Origin: Branchipolynoe longqiensis
Taxonomy: Eukaryota > Annelida > Polychaeta > Phyllodocida > Polynoidae
DNA: 64,000 bases
NCBI GenBank assembly: GCA_030323885.1
Contig: CM059192.1
Location: forward strand, 689,001 to 753,000
Reading direction: 5' to 3'
The notes below the pieces were generated by a model. It worked only from the letters and a program-made list of their open reading frames with translations. It made no database searches and was not told the origin of the DNA. The first letter of the stretch is position 1, and every line of letters begins with the position of its first letter. Shown in pieces: positions 20,131 through 33,500 of this stretch. Position numbers and translations under genes: made by a program.

Positions 20131-20547
20131 GCGAGGACCCACCTGTGGTCAAGGTCCCAGCCTGAGGTGAAAGTGTGCGTCTGGGCGTAGTCCCAGTTAG
20201 TCACAGACACTCAGTGCAGGGGAATGCCAAGCAGTTCCTCCGGGGGCTAACAAAACAAAGTCCTCACTATCCTGCAGTGTTGTTATTCTAGACGTCTGTG
20301 TCTCTCTAGTGCTATGGATGTGGGTGATTGAATTGCAGTTCAGTAGATAGAGTCTGATATTTTTGTGGAAGTTTTTAAATGGAAGTTATTCACCAGAAGT
20401 TATTCACCGAAAGCGACGAGCGGGAAAAGAGGAACATGTGATAAAAATGGTGAATTATTTACTGTCATGGTGCCGTTTTCAATAGCATGAAAAACCTTGG
20501 CATTAAAACCTAGTATCACTATCAGTATCACTAGTATCAGTATCACC

Positions 20548-20575
20548 GAACGTGTGTGTGTGTGTGTGTATATAT
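20548..20575. repeat. (GT)n/(AT)n microsatellite
   Basis: (GT)9 followed by TATATATA. Confidence 0.9.
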
Positions 20576-20588
20576 ATGAAAGGATTAG

Positions 20589-21375
20589 CCCCCTGGTGGT
20601 ATTACTGTACACACACTGACTGTGCCCTCCTACTGCCGCCCCATGGAGGTATTACTGTACACACTCTGACTGTGCCCTCCTACTGCTGCCCCCTGGTGGT
20701 ATTACTGTACACACACTGACTGTGCCCTCCTACTGCTGCCCCCTGGTGGTATTACTGTACACACACTGACTGTGCCCTCCTACTGCTGCCCCCTGGTGGT
20801 ATTACTGTACACACTCTGACTGTCCTACTGCTGCCCCCACGTGGTATTACTGTACACACACTGACTGTGCCCTCCTACTGCCCCCTGGTGGTATTACTGT
20901 ACACACACTGACTGTGCCCTCCTACTGCTGCCCCCTGGTGGTATTACTGTACACACACTGACTGTGCCCTACTACTGCCCCCTGGTGGTATTACTGTATA
21001 CACACTGACTCTGCCCTCCTACTACTGCCCCCTGGTGGTATGACTGTACACACACTGACTATGCCCTCCTACTGCTGCCCCCTGGTGGTATTACTGTACA
21101 CACACTGACTGTGCCCTCCTACTGCTGCCCCTGGTGGTATTACTGTACCACACTGACTGTGCCCTCCTACTGCTGCCCCCTGGTGGTATTACTGTACACA
21201 CACTGACTGTGCCCTCCTACTGCTGTCCCCTGGTGGTATTACTGTACACACACTGACTGTGCCCACCTAATGCTGCCCCCTGGTGGTATTACTGTACACA
21301 CACTGACTGTGCCCTCCTACTGCTGTCCCCTGGTGGTATTACTGTATACACACTGACTCTGCCCTCCGCCTGCAG
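20589..21375. repeat. 50-bp minisatellite ending at the exon 1 acceptor
   Basis: Sixteen units of consensus CCCCCTGGTGGTATTACTGT, ACACACACTGACTGTGCCCT, CCTACTGCTG. The last unit merges into CCTGCAG|CCCACTGGTGG, the 3' splice site of the first coding exon of the PTPN13-like gene. Array units have CTGCTG where the true acceptor has CTGCAG. Confidence 0.95.
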
Positions 21376-21405
21376 CCCACTGGTGGACGGTGGCGTGGCG
21401 GTGAG

Positions 21406-21529
21406 ATGTTGAAGGTGCAGGTGACGCTGGCCGAGGCCTTGGAGGTCCGCGCAGGGCCGCTCTCCGAACCCGAGTTGTGGGGGCTGCTGTGCCAGGCGGC
21501 CGAGGCCTTGCAAGATGTCTTCCTCACAG
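21406..21529 (+). CDS. PTPN13: PTPN13-like exon 1 (KIND, start)
   Basis: The ATG at 21406 opens [20 protein letters not shown], close to the known start of PTPN13. A good acceptor (CCTGCAG) lies at 21375, so 21376-21405 may be 5' UTR after a non-coding exon. The frame is also open upstream to the acceptor, so a slightly earlier start is possible. The donor is CTCACAG|GTGAGT, leaving one base. Confidence 0.88.
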
Positions 21530-24500
21530 GTGAGTAGAAGTCGCATCCTGACTTTTCTAGGTGATGTTAATAAGAATTAAGAGGAAGGAAAAGAAAGACA
21601 GCACCGCCTTATTTTGAAGCCATTTAAAGGTGCGTAGTCCAATAATTTTGAGTTGTTGCCATATTTTCAGAGGAATATTTTGTTTGTTAAATTTGAATTT
21701 ACTTTTACTTTAAGTGACTAACTTTGGAGGTATTTGAAGTGAAATCATTAATTGTTTTTGTATTTTCTAATTTGCTATAAAAGAAATATACATGGTATCC
21801 ATAGGTTATACAAATGCATATGTATTTTTTTGTAAATTCTGTTGATGTAGTATTCTATGGCTGGAAGATCAGTGGCCCAGCGCTGAAAAAAATGGATGCA
21901 GTAGATAGCTACATAACTGAAAGTAACAGAACAAGGGTAACCACAAGACTATTACTGTCTCGCGGCAAAAACATGTCATTAGACTTAACCGTTATGGGCA
22001 GCATAAATTTATACACCATCACAAGAAAAAGAGGGGGGAAAAACAATTCATGGTAGGACTTAGCTACATGCTTTGGTTTTGAAAATCTGACGGTTTAATC
22101 GGCCTATGCAGCTTTAATTATTTTGAAACTTGCCACAAGTTGACGTGTGTGAAGAAATTCTCCCAATGCAGCCTAAATGAAAATGTCAAAGTGAGTGCAT
22201 ACTGTCACAAGTCGGTACCCGTCCTGATATAACATTAGATGTTGCTATGACGTAAAACCCCCAACAAACAGACAGCTGGTCTTACTGCCGCCTCGTTGTG
22301 GCTGCAGGTGACTACGTGAGTGAGGAGGGGGTGGGGTTCGCCGTCACCCCGGAGACGCTGATGCTGTGTGGTAACGGACGCGTTCAGTTTGCAGCGTCCA
22401 GCTTCCACTCAGTGCCCAACAGGAACGTCGTGCCGCCCGAACACCGCCCCGGCTTCAGGCCCTCCGAGGAGCAGCTCGAGAAGGTGCGCCCCCTGCTGGC
22501 TCGGTTACCTCCTTCTTCTTCTCCTCATTCTTCTTGCTCTCCTTCTTCTTGCTCTTCTTCCTCCACGTCCTGATATGACCTTAGGTGTTGCCAGGACGTA
22601 AAACTCCAACAACCAACCAATCTTCCTCTTCTTCCCCTTTTTCTTCCCCTTCTTCCTCTTCTTAACAATCACTTTCTCTTTCTTCCTTCTCCTGCTCATG
22701 CTCATGCTGTATAGACTACATCGCGGCTCCGACTGCGCATGCGCTGAAAACGGCGTTGGGAGCAAAGCAAAGGATTACGGCCATTGAGTTTGCCGATACG
22801 CATAGGGCAAAACTTCGATTTTATTCAAAATAAATAGAAATACATAACAATTTGGCACAAACATGGACGGAAGAATGCAATATAATAATATAATGAATAT
22901 GTTTAAGACACAACTCTCCATAATTAAGCATTTTGAGCTAAGAAACATACAATTTCAGTCACTTTACAGGCTGATGTTTACATCACCATTGATTAGCCAG
23001 AAGTAATTCTTGTTCTTAATATTAAAATGTCAAATGTGTCAACAAAAACTTGTCTCAGAGAAATATATAACCAATATCTGGTTAACCCTACTCATTTTCT
23101 ATTTCTACATATGTCATTAACCACATGATATGAATAAAAACATGAATAAAATAAGTAAAACTGACTCTGGCTATGGCTTTAACACTAGTCTGAGTGCCCA
23201 GATTTGTCTAAATCTAAATGCACATGGCATAAAATGTGCTGATTATATTGATGTAAATGCAATGCTGGATAAAAGATTAATATCTTAATTTATTTTATAT
23301 ATTTTTTTAGTTGGTATTCTATGTTTCAAACAAGAGCTGAGATGAGCTGAAACTAGCACATTTCATAGCTGCACCCAGTGTATTAGCATGTGCCATGGGC
23401 TTCTCACGTTTTTTTTTGCTCTGACTCATCCCACAAGGCACCGCGCTGCTGGAACTGTGATGTAGTCTATTCTATCTTCCTCTTCCTCATCTTACTCATC
23501 CTTCTCCTCCTCCCCTTTCTATTTATAAGCTAGTAACTTGACCATGACGTCTTAGTCTATTATTTATATTTGTTTCCAAGGGGAATGTATATAATAAGCA
23601 TTGTGCTTCTTTCATTCTCCTTTTCTTCATCGACTGTAATTAAGTTTCATGCAAATTGTAACTATATAATGAGGATGTTGCAATAAATTTGATTGAATTG
23701 AATATTTCTGTGTAAATAATTAGTTTTTATTAGGTAATTTGTGAACCACTCTTGGATTGGCCTAGGTACAAACCATGTGATATAAGCCACTGCCTTCACT
23801 TGGCTGTTGTAGTTTGTTTGACGCGCATGTCTGCGTGTGACTTTGCTGTGTGTGGTCAGTCTGAGGTTTGTTCATGTTGCACTTGGCTGTTGTAGTTTGT
23901 TTGACGCGCATGTCTGCGTGTGACTTTGCTGTGTGTGGTCAGTCTGAGGTTTGTTCATGTTGCACTTGGCTGTTGTAGTTTGTTTGACGCGCATGTCTGC
24001 GTGTGACTTTGCTGTGTGTGGTGAGTCTGAGGTTTGTTCATGTTGCAGATGGCTGTTGTAGTTTGTTTGACGCGCATGTCTGCGTGTGACTTTGCTGTGT
24101 GTGGTGAGTCTGAGGTTTGTTCATGTTGCAGTTGGCTGTTGTAGTTTGTTTGACGCGCATGTCTGCGTGTGACTTGGCTGTGTGTGGTGAGTCTGAGGTT
24201 TGTTCATGTTGCAGTTGGCTGTTGTAGTTTGTTTGACGCGCATGTCTGCGTGTGACTTTGCTGTGTGTGGTGAGTCTGAGGTTTGTTCATGTTGCACTTG
24301 GCTGTTGTAGTTTGTTTGACGCGCATGTCTGCGTGTGACTTTGCTGTGTGTGGTGAGTCTGAGGTTTGTTCATGTTGCAGTTGGCTGTTGTAGTTTGTTT
24401 GACGCGCATGTCTGCGTGTGACTTTGCTGTGTGTGGTCAGTCTGAGGTTTGTTCATGTTGCAGTTGGCTGTTGTAGTTTGTTTGATGCGCATGTCTGTGT

Positions 24501-27500
24501 GTGACTTTGCTGTGTGTGGTGAGTCTGAGGTTTGTTCATGTTGCAGTTGGCTGTTGTAGTTTGTTTGACGCGCATGTCTGCGTGTGACTTTGCTGTGTGT
24601 GGTGAGTCTGAGGTTTGTTCATGTTGCAGTTGGCTGTTGTAGTTTGTTTGACGCGCATGTCTGCGTGTGACTTTGCTGTGTGTGGTCAGTCTGAGGTTTG
24701 TTCATGTTGCAGTTGGCTGTTGTAGTTTGTTTGACGTGCATGTCTGTGTGTGACTTTGCTGTGTGTGGTGAGTCTGAGGTTTGTTCATGTTGCAGTTGGC
24801 TGTTGTAGTTTGTTTGACGCGCATGTCTGTGTGTGACTTTGCTGTGTGTGGTCAGTCTGAGGTTTGTTCATGTTGCAGATGCTGTTGTAGTTTGTTTGAC
24901 GCGCATGTCTGCGTGTGACTTTGCTGTGTGTGGTGAGTCTGAGGTTTGTTCATGTTGCACTTGGCTGGTGTAGTTTGTTTGACGCGCATGTCTGCGTGTG
25001 ACTTTGCTGTGTGTGGTGAGTCTGAGGTTTGTTCATGTTGCAGTTGGCTGTTGTAGTTTGTTTGACGCGCATGTCTGTGTGTGACTTTGCTGTGTGTGGT
25101 GAGTCTGAGGTTTGTTCATGTTGCAGTTGGCTGTTGTAGTTTGTTTGACGCGCATGTCTGCGTGTGACTTTGCTGTGTGTGGTCAGTCTGAGGTTTGTTC
25201 ATGTTGCAGTTGGCTGTTGTAGTTTGTTTGACGCGCATGTCTGCGTGTGACTTTGCTGTGTGTGGTCAGTCTGAGGTTTGTTCATGTTGCAGTTGGCTGT
25301 TGTAGTTTGTTTGACGCGCATGTCTGCGTGTGACTTTGCTGTGTGTGCTGAGTCTGAGGTTTGTTCATGTTGCAGTTGGCTGTTGTAGTTTGTTTGACGC
25401 GCATGTCTGCGTGTGACTTTGCTGTGTGTGGTCAGTCTGAGGTTTGTTCATGTTGCAGATGCTGGTGTACTTTGTTTGACGCGCATGTCTGCGTGTGACT
25501 TTGCTGTGTGTGGTGAGTCTGAGGTTTGTTCATGTTGCAGATGCTGGTGTAGTTTGTTTGACGCGCATATCTGCGTGTGACTTTGCTGTGTGTGCTGAGT
25601 CTGAGGTTTGTTCATGTTGCAGTTGGCTGTTGTAGTTTGTTTGACGCGCATGTCTGTGTGTGACTTTGCTGTGTGTGGTGAGTCTGAGGTTTGTTCATGT
25701 TGCAGATGCTGGTGTAGTTTGTTTGACGCGCATGTCTGCGTGTGACTTTGCTGTGTGTGGTCAGTCTGAGGTTTGTTCATGTTGCAGATGCTGTTGTAGT
25801 TTGTTTGACGCGCATGTCTGCGTGTGACTTTGCTGTGTGTGGTCAGTCTGAGGTTTGTTCATGTTGCAGTTGGCTGTTGTAGTTTGTTTGACGCGCATAT
25901 CTGCGTGTGACTTTGCTGTGTGTGGTGAGTCTGAGGTTTGTTCATGTTGCAGTTGGCTGTTGTAGTTTGTTTGACGCGCATGTCTGTGTGTGACTTTGCT
26001 GTGTGTGGTGAGTCTGAGGTTTGTTCATGTTGCAGTTGGCTGTTGTAGTTTGTTTGACGCGCATGTCTGCGTGTGACTTTGCTGTGTGTGGTGAGTCTGA
26101 GGTTTGTTCATGTTGCAGATGCTGGTGTTCGCCCTGGGCATGACTCTCTACGAAGCGGCTGACTTCCGGTTGTTGGCTCACCAGGTAAGGACCGTCAGGA
26201 TCCCCACCAGCCGGCGCCACGTGTGTGTGATAAGGGAATACTTATTGTGTACGGGTTTACTTACATACAGTGTAAAGACACAACACCACCACACAAACAG
26301 GTGTTGCATGTGTGTAATGGGGAGTACTCGTTGTGCATGGGTTTAGCTTACGTACAGTGTAAAGACAACCACACAAACAGGCGCTACATGTGTGTGATGG
26401 GGAGTACTCGTTGTGCACAGGTTTAGCTTACGTACAGTGTAAAGACACAACCAAACAAACAGGCGCTACATGTGTGTGATGGGGAGTACTCGTTGTGCAC
26501 CGGTTTAGCTTATGTACAGTGTAAAGACACAACCACACAAACAGGCACTACATGTGTGTGATGGGGAGTACTCGTTGTGCATGGGTTTAGCTTACGTACA
26601 GTGTAAAGACACAACCAGACAAACAGGCGCTACATGTGTGTGATGGGGAGTACTCATTGTGCACAGGTTTAGCTTACGTACAGTGTAAAGACAACCACAC
26701 AAACAGGCGCTACATGTGTGTGATGGGGAGTACTCGTTGTGCATGGGTTTAGCTTACGTACAGTGTAAAGACACAACCAAACAAACAGGCACTACATGTG
26801 TGTGATGGGGAGTACTCGTTGTGCACAGGTTTAGCTTATGTACAGTGTAAAGACAACCACACAAACAGGCGCTACATGTGTGTGATGGGGAGTACTCGTT
26901 GTGCATGGGTTTAGCTTACGTACAGTGTAAAGACACAACCAAACAAACAGGTGCTACATGTGTGTGATGGGGAGTACTCGTTGTGCACAGGTTTAGCTTA
27001 TGTACAGTGTAAAGACAACCACACAAACAGGCGCTACATGTGTGTGATGGGGAGTACTCGTTGTGCATGGGTTTAGCTTACGTACAGTGTAAAGACACAA
27101 CCAGACAAACAGGCGCTACATGTGTGTGATGGGGAGTACTCGTTGTGCATGGGTTTAGCTTACGGACAGTGTAAAGACACAACCAGACAAACAGGCGCTA
27201 CATGTGTGTGATGGGGAGTACTCATTGTGCATGGGTTTAGCTTATGTACAGTGTAAAGACACAACACAAACAGGTGCTACATGTGTGTGATGGGGAGTAC
27301 TCATTGTGCATGGGTTTAGCTTACGTACAGTGTAAAGACACCACACAAACAACATACAACAGAAACACAGTAAAACCAACCACACAAACATACAGTACAA
27401 ACACACCACATAAACATACAGCAAAAGCACAGTCCAATCAAGTCTGATTTATATAGCTTTCATTATTGGTGTTAAAGGACTTGCTGTAATCAGGAAATAA

Positions 27501-30500
27501 GCAAAATTCAGCAAAAGAAGAAGAAACGCGCACATATTTATTTACTCGTTTAGAGTTCTTCGCAGTGCGATGTGTCGAAGTCTGATTCTCCACTGAATTT
27601 GAATTGATTTAAAGTTGCAAAGTCCGATGGTTTTGGTGTTTTTGTCATTTTCTGAGATAAAAATATTTGGTTATAATTCGCCTTATTTTAGTTTGAAGCA
27701 ACCTTTATGTTAAGTTAAAAAGGTAACTTTGGGCATATTTGAAGTGGAAACATGCCAATATATTTCTGGCAAGAATGCAAAAACTGATAGTACAGGCTTA
27801 AGAAGTAACAGGTTCTATTAAATTGACTCAGTGTTCCCTGCTATGTCGCAACAAATGCTTAATAAGTGCATCAGTGTGTGATTAAACATGGAGCATAAAA
27901 TGTAGATAATAGTTTTGGTTTTGAAAAGTTTATGCTCTTATCAGACTATGCAGCTTCAAGTGTGGTATTAATGTGTATGTAATAATTTGGTGTCAATGTG
28001 TATGTCAAACTCGTGACGTTAATCAATTATAATCTTTGGTTCCACTTTAAATTCTTAGAACTGTTTTTTATCGTTGTCCTTTGTTTGTGTTTGTTTAAAG
28101 CCTTTTTGTGGGTTGACATTACTTGATATAGTTGGTATGATTCAGGATTCCCACCAGTGATGTCTGACCGTCACTTGCACACGCATGCACCACTCAGTGA
28201 CTGACAGTTAATTTCCTTCCTTTTTGCGTTGCGTTTGTTGTCATTAGCTTCCTGGCGTAAAACTCCTAAAGTCGGTGAGCTGTGGGAAGAAAGGCTGGAT
28301 TAATGTTGGTTCAGTGCAAAATGTTTGTTGAGACGTTTTTTGAAATGAAATACTCTATTGCATGATACGTGTTTATTTCATAGCTACATTCACCCTGTCA
28401 ATATGCATGTTTATTGTTACAGTATGCACATTTATTTTTGCGGTATACACATTCGTTCTGTAATTATTCATTTTCATCCTCACAATGTTCACATACATCC
28501 TGTCAATGTTCACATACATCCTCACAATGTTCACATACATCCTGTCAATGTGCACATACATCCTGTCAATGTGCACATACATCCTGTCAATGTGCACATA
28601 CATCCTGTCAATGTGCGCATACATCCTGTCAATGTTCACATACATCCTGTCAATGTTCACATACATCCTGTCAATATTCACATACATCCTGTCAATGTGC
28701 ACATACATCCTGTCAATGTGCGCATACATCCTGTCAATGTTCACATACATCCTGTCAATGTGCACATACATCCTGTCAATATTCACATACATCCTGTCAA
28801 TGTGCACATACATCCTGTCAATGTGCGCATACATCCTGTCAATGTTCACATACACCCTGTCAATGTTCACATACATCCTGTCAATGTTAACATACATCCT
28901 GTCAATGTGCACATACACCCTGTCAATGTTCACATACATCCTGTCAATGTTCACATACATCCTGTCAATGTTCACATACATCCTGTCAATGTTCACATTC
29001 ATCCTGTCAATGTTCACATACATCCTGTCAATGTGCACATACATCCTGTCAATGTGCACATACATCCTGTCAATGTGCACATACATCCTGTCAATATTCA
29101 CCTACATCCTGTCAATATTCACATACACCATGTCAATATTCCCATACATCCTGTCAATGTGCACATACATCCTCTCAATATTCACATACATCCTGTCAAT
29201 ATTCACATACATCCTGTCAATATTCACATACATCCTGTCAACAATCACATCCATCCTGTCAACAATCACTTACATCCTGTCAATATGCACATACATCCTG
29301 TCAATATTCACATACATCCTGTCAACAATCACATACATCCTGTTAATGTTCACATACATCCTGTCAATGTGCACATACATCCTGTCAATGTGCACATACA
29401 TCCTGTCAATATTCACATACATCCTGTCAATATTCATATACATCCTGTCAATGTGCACATATATCCTGTCAATGTGCACATACACCCTGTCAATATTCCC
29501 ATACATCCTGTCAATGTGCATATACACCCTCTCAATATTCACATACATCCTGTCAATATTCACATACATCCTGTCAATATTCACATCCATCCTGTCAACA
29601 ATCACTTACATCCTGTCAATATTCACATACATCCTGTCAATGTGCACATATATCCTGTCAATATTCACATACATCCTGTCAATGTGCACATACATCCTGT
29701 CAATATTCACATACATCCTGTCGATGTGCACATACATCCTGTCAATATTCACATACATCCTGTCAATATTCACATGCATCATGTCAATGTGCACATACAT
29801 CCTGTCAATGTGCACATACATCCTCTCAATATTCACATACATCCTGTCAATATTCACATACATCCTGTCAACAATCACATCCATCCTGTCAACAACCACT
29901 TACATCCTGTCAATATTCACATACATCCTGTCAATATTCACATACATCCTGTCAACAATCACATCCATCCTGTCAACAACCACTTACATCCTGTCAATAT
30001 TCACATACATCCTGTCAATATTCACATACATCCTGTCAATGTGTGCATACATCCTGTCAATATTCACATACATCCTGTCAATATTCACATACATCCTGTC
30101 AATGTGCACATATATCCTGTCAATGTGCACATACACCCTGTCAATATTCCCATACATCCTGTCAATGTGCACATACATCTTCTCAATATTCACATACATC
30201 CTGTCAATATTCACATATATCCTGTCAATATTCACATCCATCCTGTCAACAATCACTTACATCCTGTCAATATTCACATACATCCTGTCAATATTCACAT
30301 ACATCCTGTCAACCTGCACATATATCCTGTCAATGTGCACATACACCCTGTCAATATTCCCATGCATCCTGTCAATATTCACATACATCCTGTCAATGTT
30401 CACATATATCCTGTCAACAATCACTTACATCCTGTCAATGTTCACATATATCCTGTCAATGTGCACATACATCCTGTCAATATTCACATACATCCTGTCA

Positions 30501-33500
30501 ATATTCACATACATCCTGTCAATATTCACATACATCCTGTCAATGTGCACATATATCCTGTCAATGTGCACATACACCCTGTCAATATTCCCATACATCC
30601 TCCCAATGTGCACATACATCCTCTCAATATTCACATACATCCTGTCAATATTCACATCCATCCTGTCAACAATCACTTACATCCTGTCAATATTCACATA
30701 CATCCTGTCAATATTCACATACATCCTGTCAATGTTCAGATACATCCTGTCAATGTGCACATACATCCTGTCAATATTCCCATACACCCTGTCAATATTC
30801 CCATACATGCTGTCAATGTGCACATACATCCTCTCAATTTTCACATACATCCGGTCAATATTCACATACATCCTGTCAATATTCACATCCATCCTGTCAA
30901 CAATCACTTATATCCTGTCAATATTCACATACATCCTGTCAATATTCACATACATCCTGTCAATATTCACATACATCCTGTCAATGTGTGCATACATCCT
31001 GTCAACGTGCACATACATCCTGTCAATATGCACATACATCCTGTCAATATTCACATATATCCTGTCAATATTCACAGACACCCTGTCAATGTGCACATGC
31101 ATCCTGTCAACTTGCACATACATCCTGTCAATATTCACGTACATCCTGTCAACAATCACATACATCCTGTCAACGTGCACATACATCCTGTCAATATTCA
31201 CATACATCATGTCAATATTCACATATATCCTGTCAATATTCACATACATCCTGTCAATATTCACATACATCCTGTCAATATTCACATACATCCTGTCAAT
31301 ATTCACATACATCCTGTCAATGTGCACATACATCCTGTCAATTTGCATATACATCCTGTCAATGTGCACATACATCCCGTCAATGTTCACATACATCCTG
31401 TCAATGTTAACATACACCATGTCAATGTGCACATACATCCGGTCAATGTGCACATACACCCTGTCAATGTTCACATACATCCTGTCAACGTTCACATACA
31501 TCCTGTCAATGTGCACATACATCCTGTCAATGTGCACATACATCCTGTCAATATGCACATACATCCTGTCAATATTCATATACCTCCTGTCAATATTCAC
31601 ATACATCCTCTCAATATTCACATACATCCTGTCAATGTTCACATACATCCTGTCAATGTGCACATACATCCTGTCAATATGCACATACATCCTGTCAATA
31701 TTCATATACCTCCTGTCAATATTCACATACATCCTCTCAATATTCACATACATCCTGTCAATGTTAACATACATCCTGTCAATGTTCACATACATCCTCT
31801 CAATATTCACATACATCCTGTCAATGTGCACATACATCCTGTCAATATGCACATACATCCTGTCAATGTGCACATACATCCTGTCAATGTGCACATACAT
31901 CCTGTCAATGTTCACATACATCCTGTCAATGTGCACATACATCCTGTCAATGTGCACATATATCCTGTCAATATTCACATACATCCTGTCAATGTGCACA
32001 TACATCCTGTCAATATTCACATACATCCTGTCGATGTGCACATACATCCTGTCAATATTCACATACATCCTGTCAATATTCACATGCATCATGTCAATGT
32101 GCACATACATCCTGTCAATGTGCACATACATCCTCTCAATATTCACATACATCCTGTCAATATTCACATACATCCTGTCAACAATCACATCCATCCTGTC
32201 AATATTCACATACATCCTGTCAATATTCACATACATCCTGTCAACAATCACATCCATCCTGTCAACAACCACTTACATCCTGTCACTATTCACATACATC
32301 CTGTCAATATTCACATACATCCTGTCAATGTGCACATACATCCTGTCAATATTCACATACATCCTGTCAATATTCACATACATCCTGTCAATGTGCACAT
32401 ATATCCTGTCAATGTGCACATACACCCTGTCAATATTCCCATACATCCTGTCAATGTGCACATACATCTTCTCAATATTCACATACATCCTGTCAATATT
32501 CACATATATCCTGTCAATATTCACATCCATCCTGTCAACAATCACTTACATCCTGTCAATATTCACATACATCCTGTCAATATTCACATACATCCTGTCA
32601 ATGTGCACATATATCCTGTCAATGTGCACATACACCCTGTCAATATTCCCATACATCCTGTCAATATTCACATACATCCTGTCAATGTTCACATATATCC
32701 TGTCAATGTGCACATACATCCTGTCAATATTCACATCCATCCTGTCAATATTCACATCCATCCTGTCAACAATGTTCACATATATCCTGTCAATGTTCAC
32801 ATACATCCTGTCAATATTCACATACATCCTGTCAATATTCACATACATCCTGTCAATGTTCACATACATCCTGTCAATGTTCACATACATCCTGTCAATA
32901 TTCACATACATCCTGTCAATATTCACATACATCCTGTCAATGTTCACATACATCCTGTCAATGTGCACATACATCCTGTCAATATGCACATACATCCTGT
33001 CAATATTCACATACATCCTGTCAATATTCACATACATCCTGTCAATATTCACATACACCCTGTCAATATTCCCATGCATCCTCTCAATGTGCACGTACAT
33101 CCTCTCAATCTTCACATACATCCTGTCAATATTCACATCCATCCTGTCAACAATCACTTACATCCTGTCAATATTCACATACATCCTGTCAATATTCACA
33201 TACATCCTGTCAATGTTCACATACATCCTGTCAATGTGCACATACATCCTGTCAATATTCCCATACATCCTGTCAATATTCCCATACATCCTGTCAATGT
33301 GCACATACATCCTCTCAATTTTCACATACATCCGGTCAATATTCACATACATCCTGTCAATATTCACATCCATCCTGTCAACAATCACTTACATCCTGTC
33401 AATATTCACATACATCCTGTCAATATTCACATACATCCTGTCAATATTCACATACATCCTGTCGACGTGCACATACATCCTGTCAATATTCACATACATC

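Larger units (their letters stand above)
17710..21375. other. Intergenic region between divergent TSEN54 and PTPN13-like genes
   Basis: I see no conserved exon here. It should hold the TSEN54 promoter (just right of 17710) and any 5' non-coding exons of the PTPN13-like gene. A palindrome with a T run (18546-18598), a poly-G run, a GT-rich array (19748-20130) and a 50-bp minisatellite (20589-21375) are listed separately. No TATA box can be assigned with confidence. Confidence 0.6.

Noticed and set aside
24000..26118. True exons within each 83-bp unit
   Set aside because: Acceptor and donor-like sites are present, but units are nearly identical, give no conserved KIND sequence and would add stops. 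They are reported as decoys, not exons.
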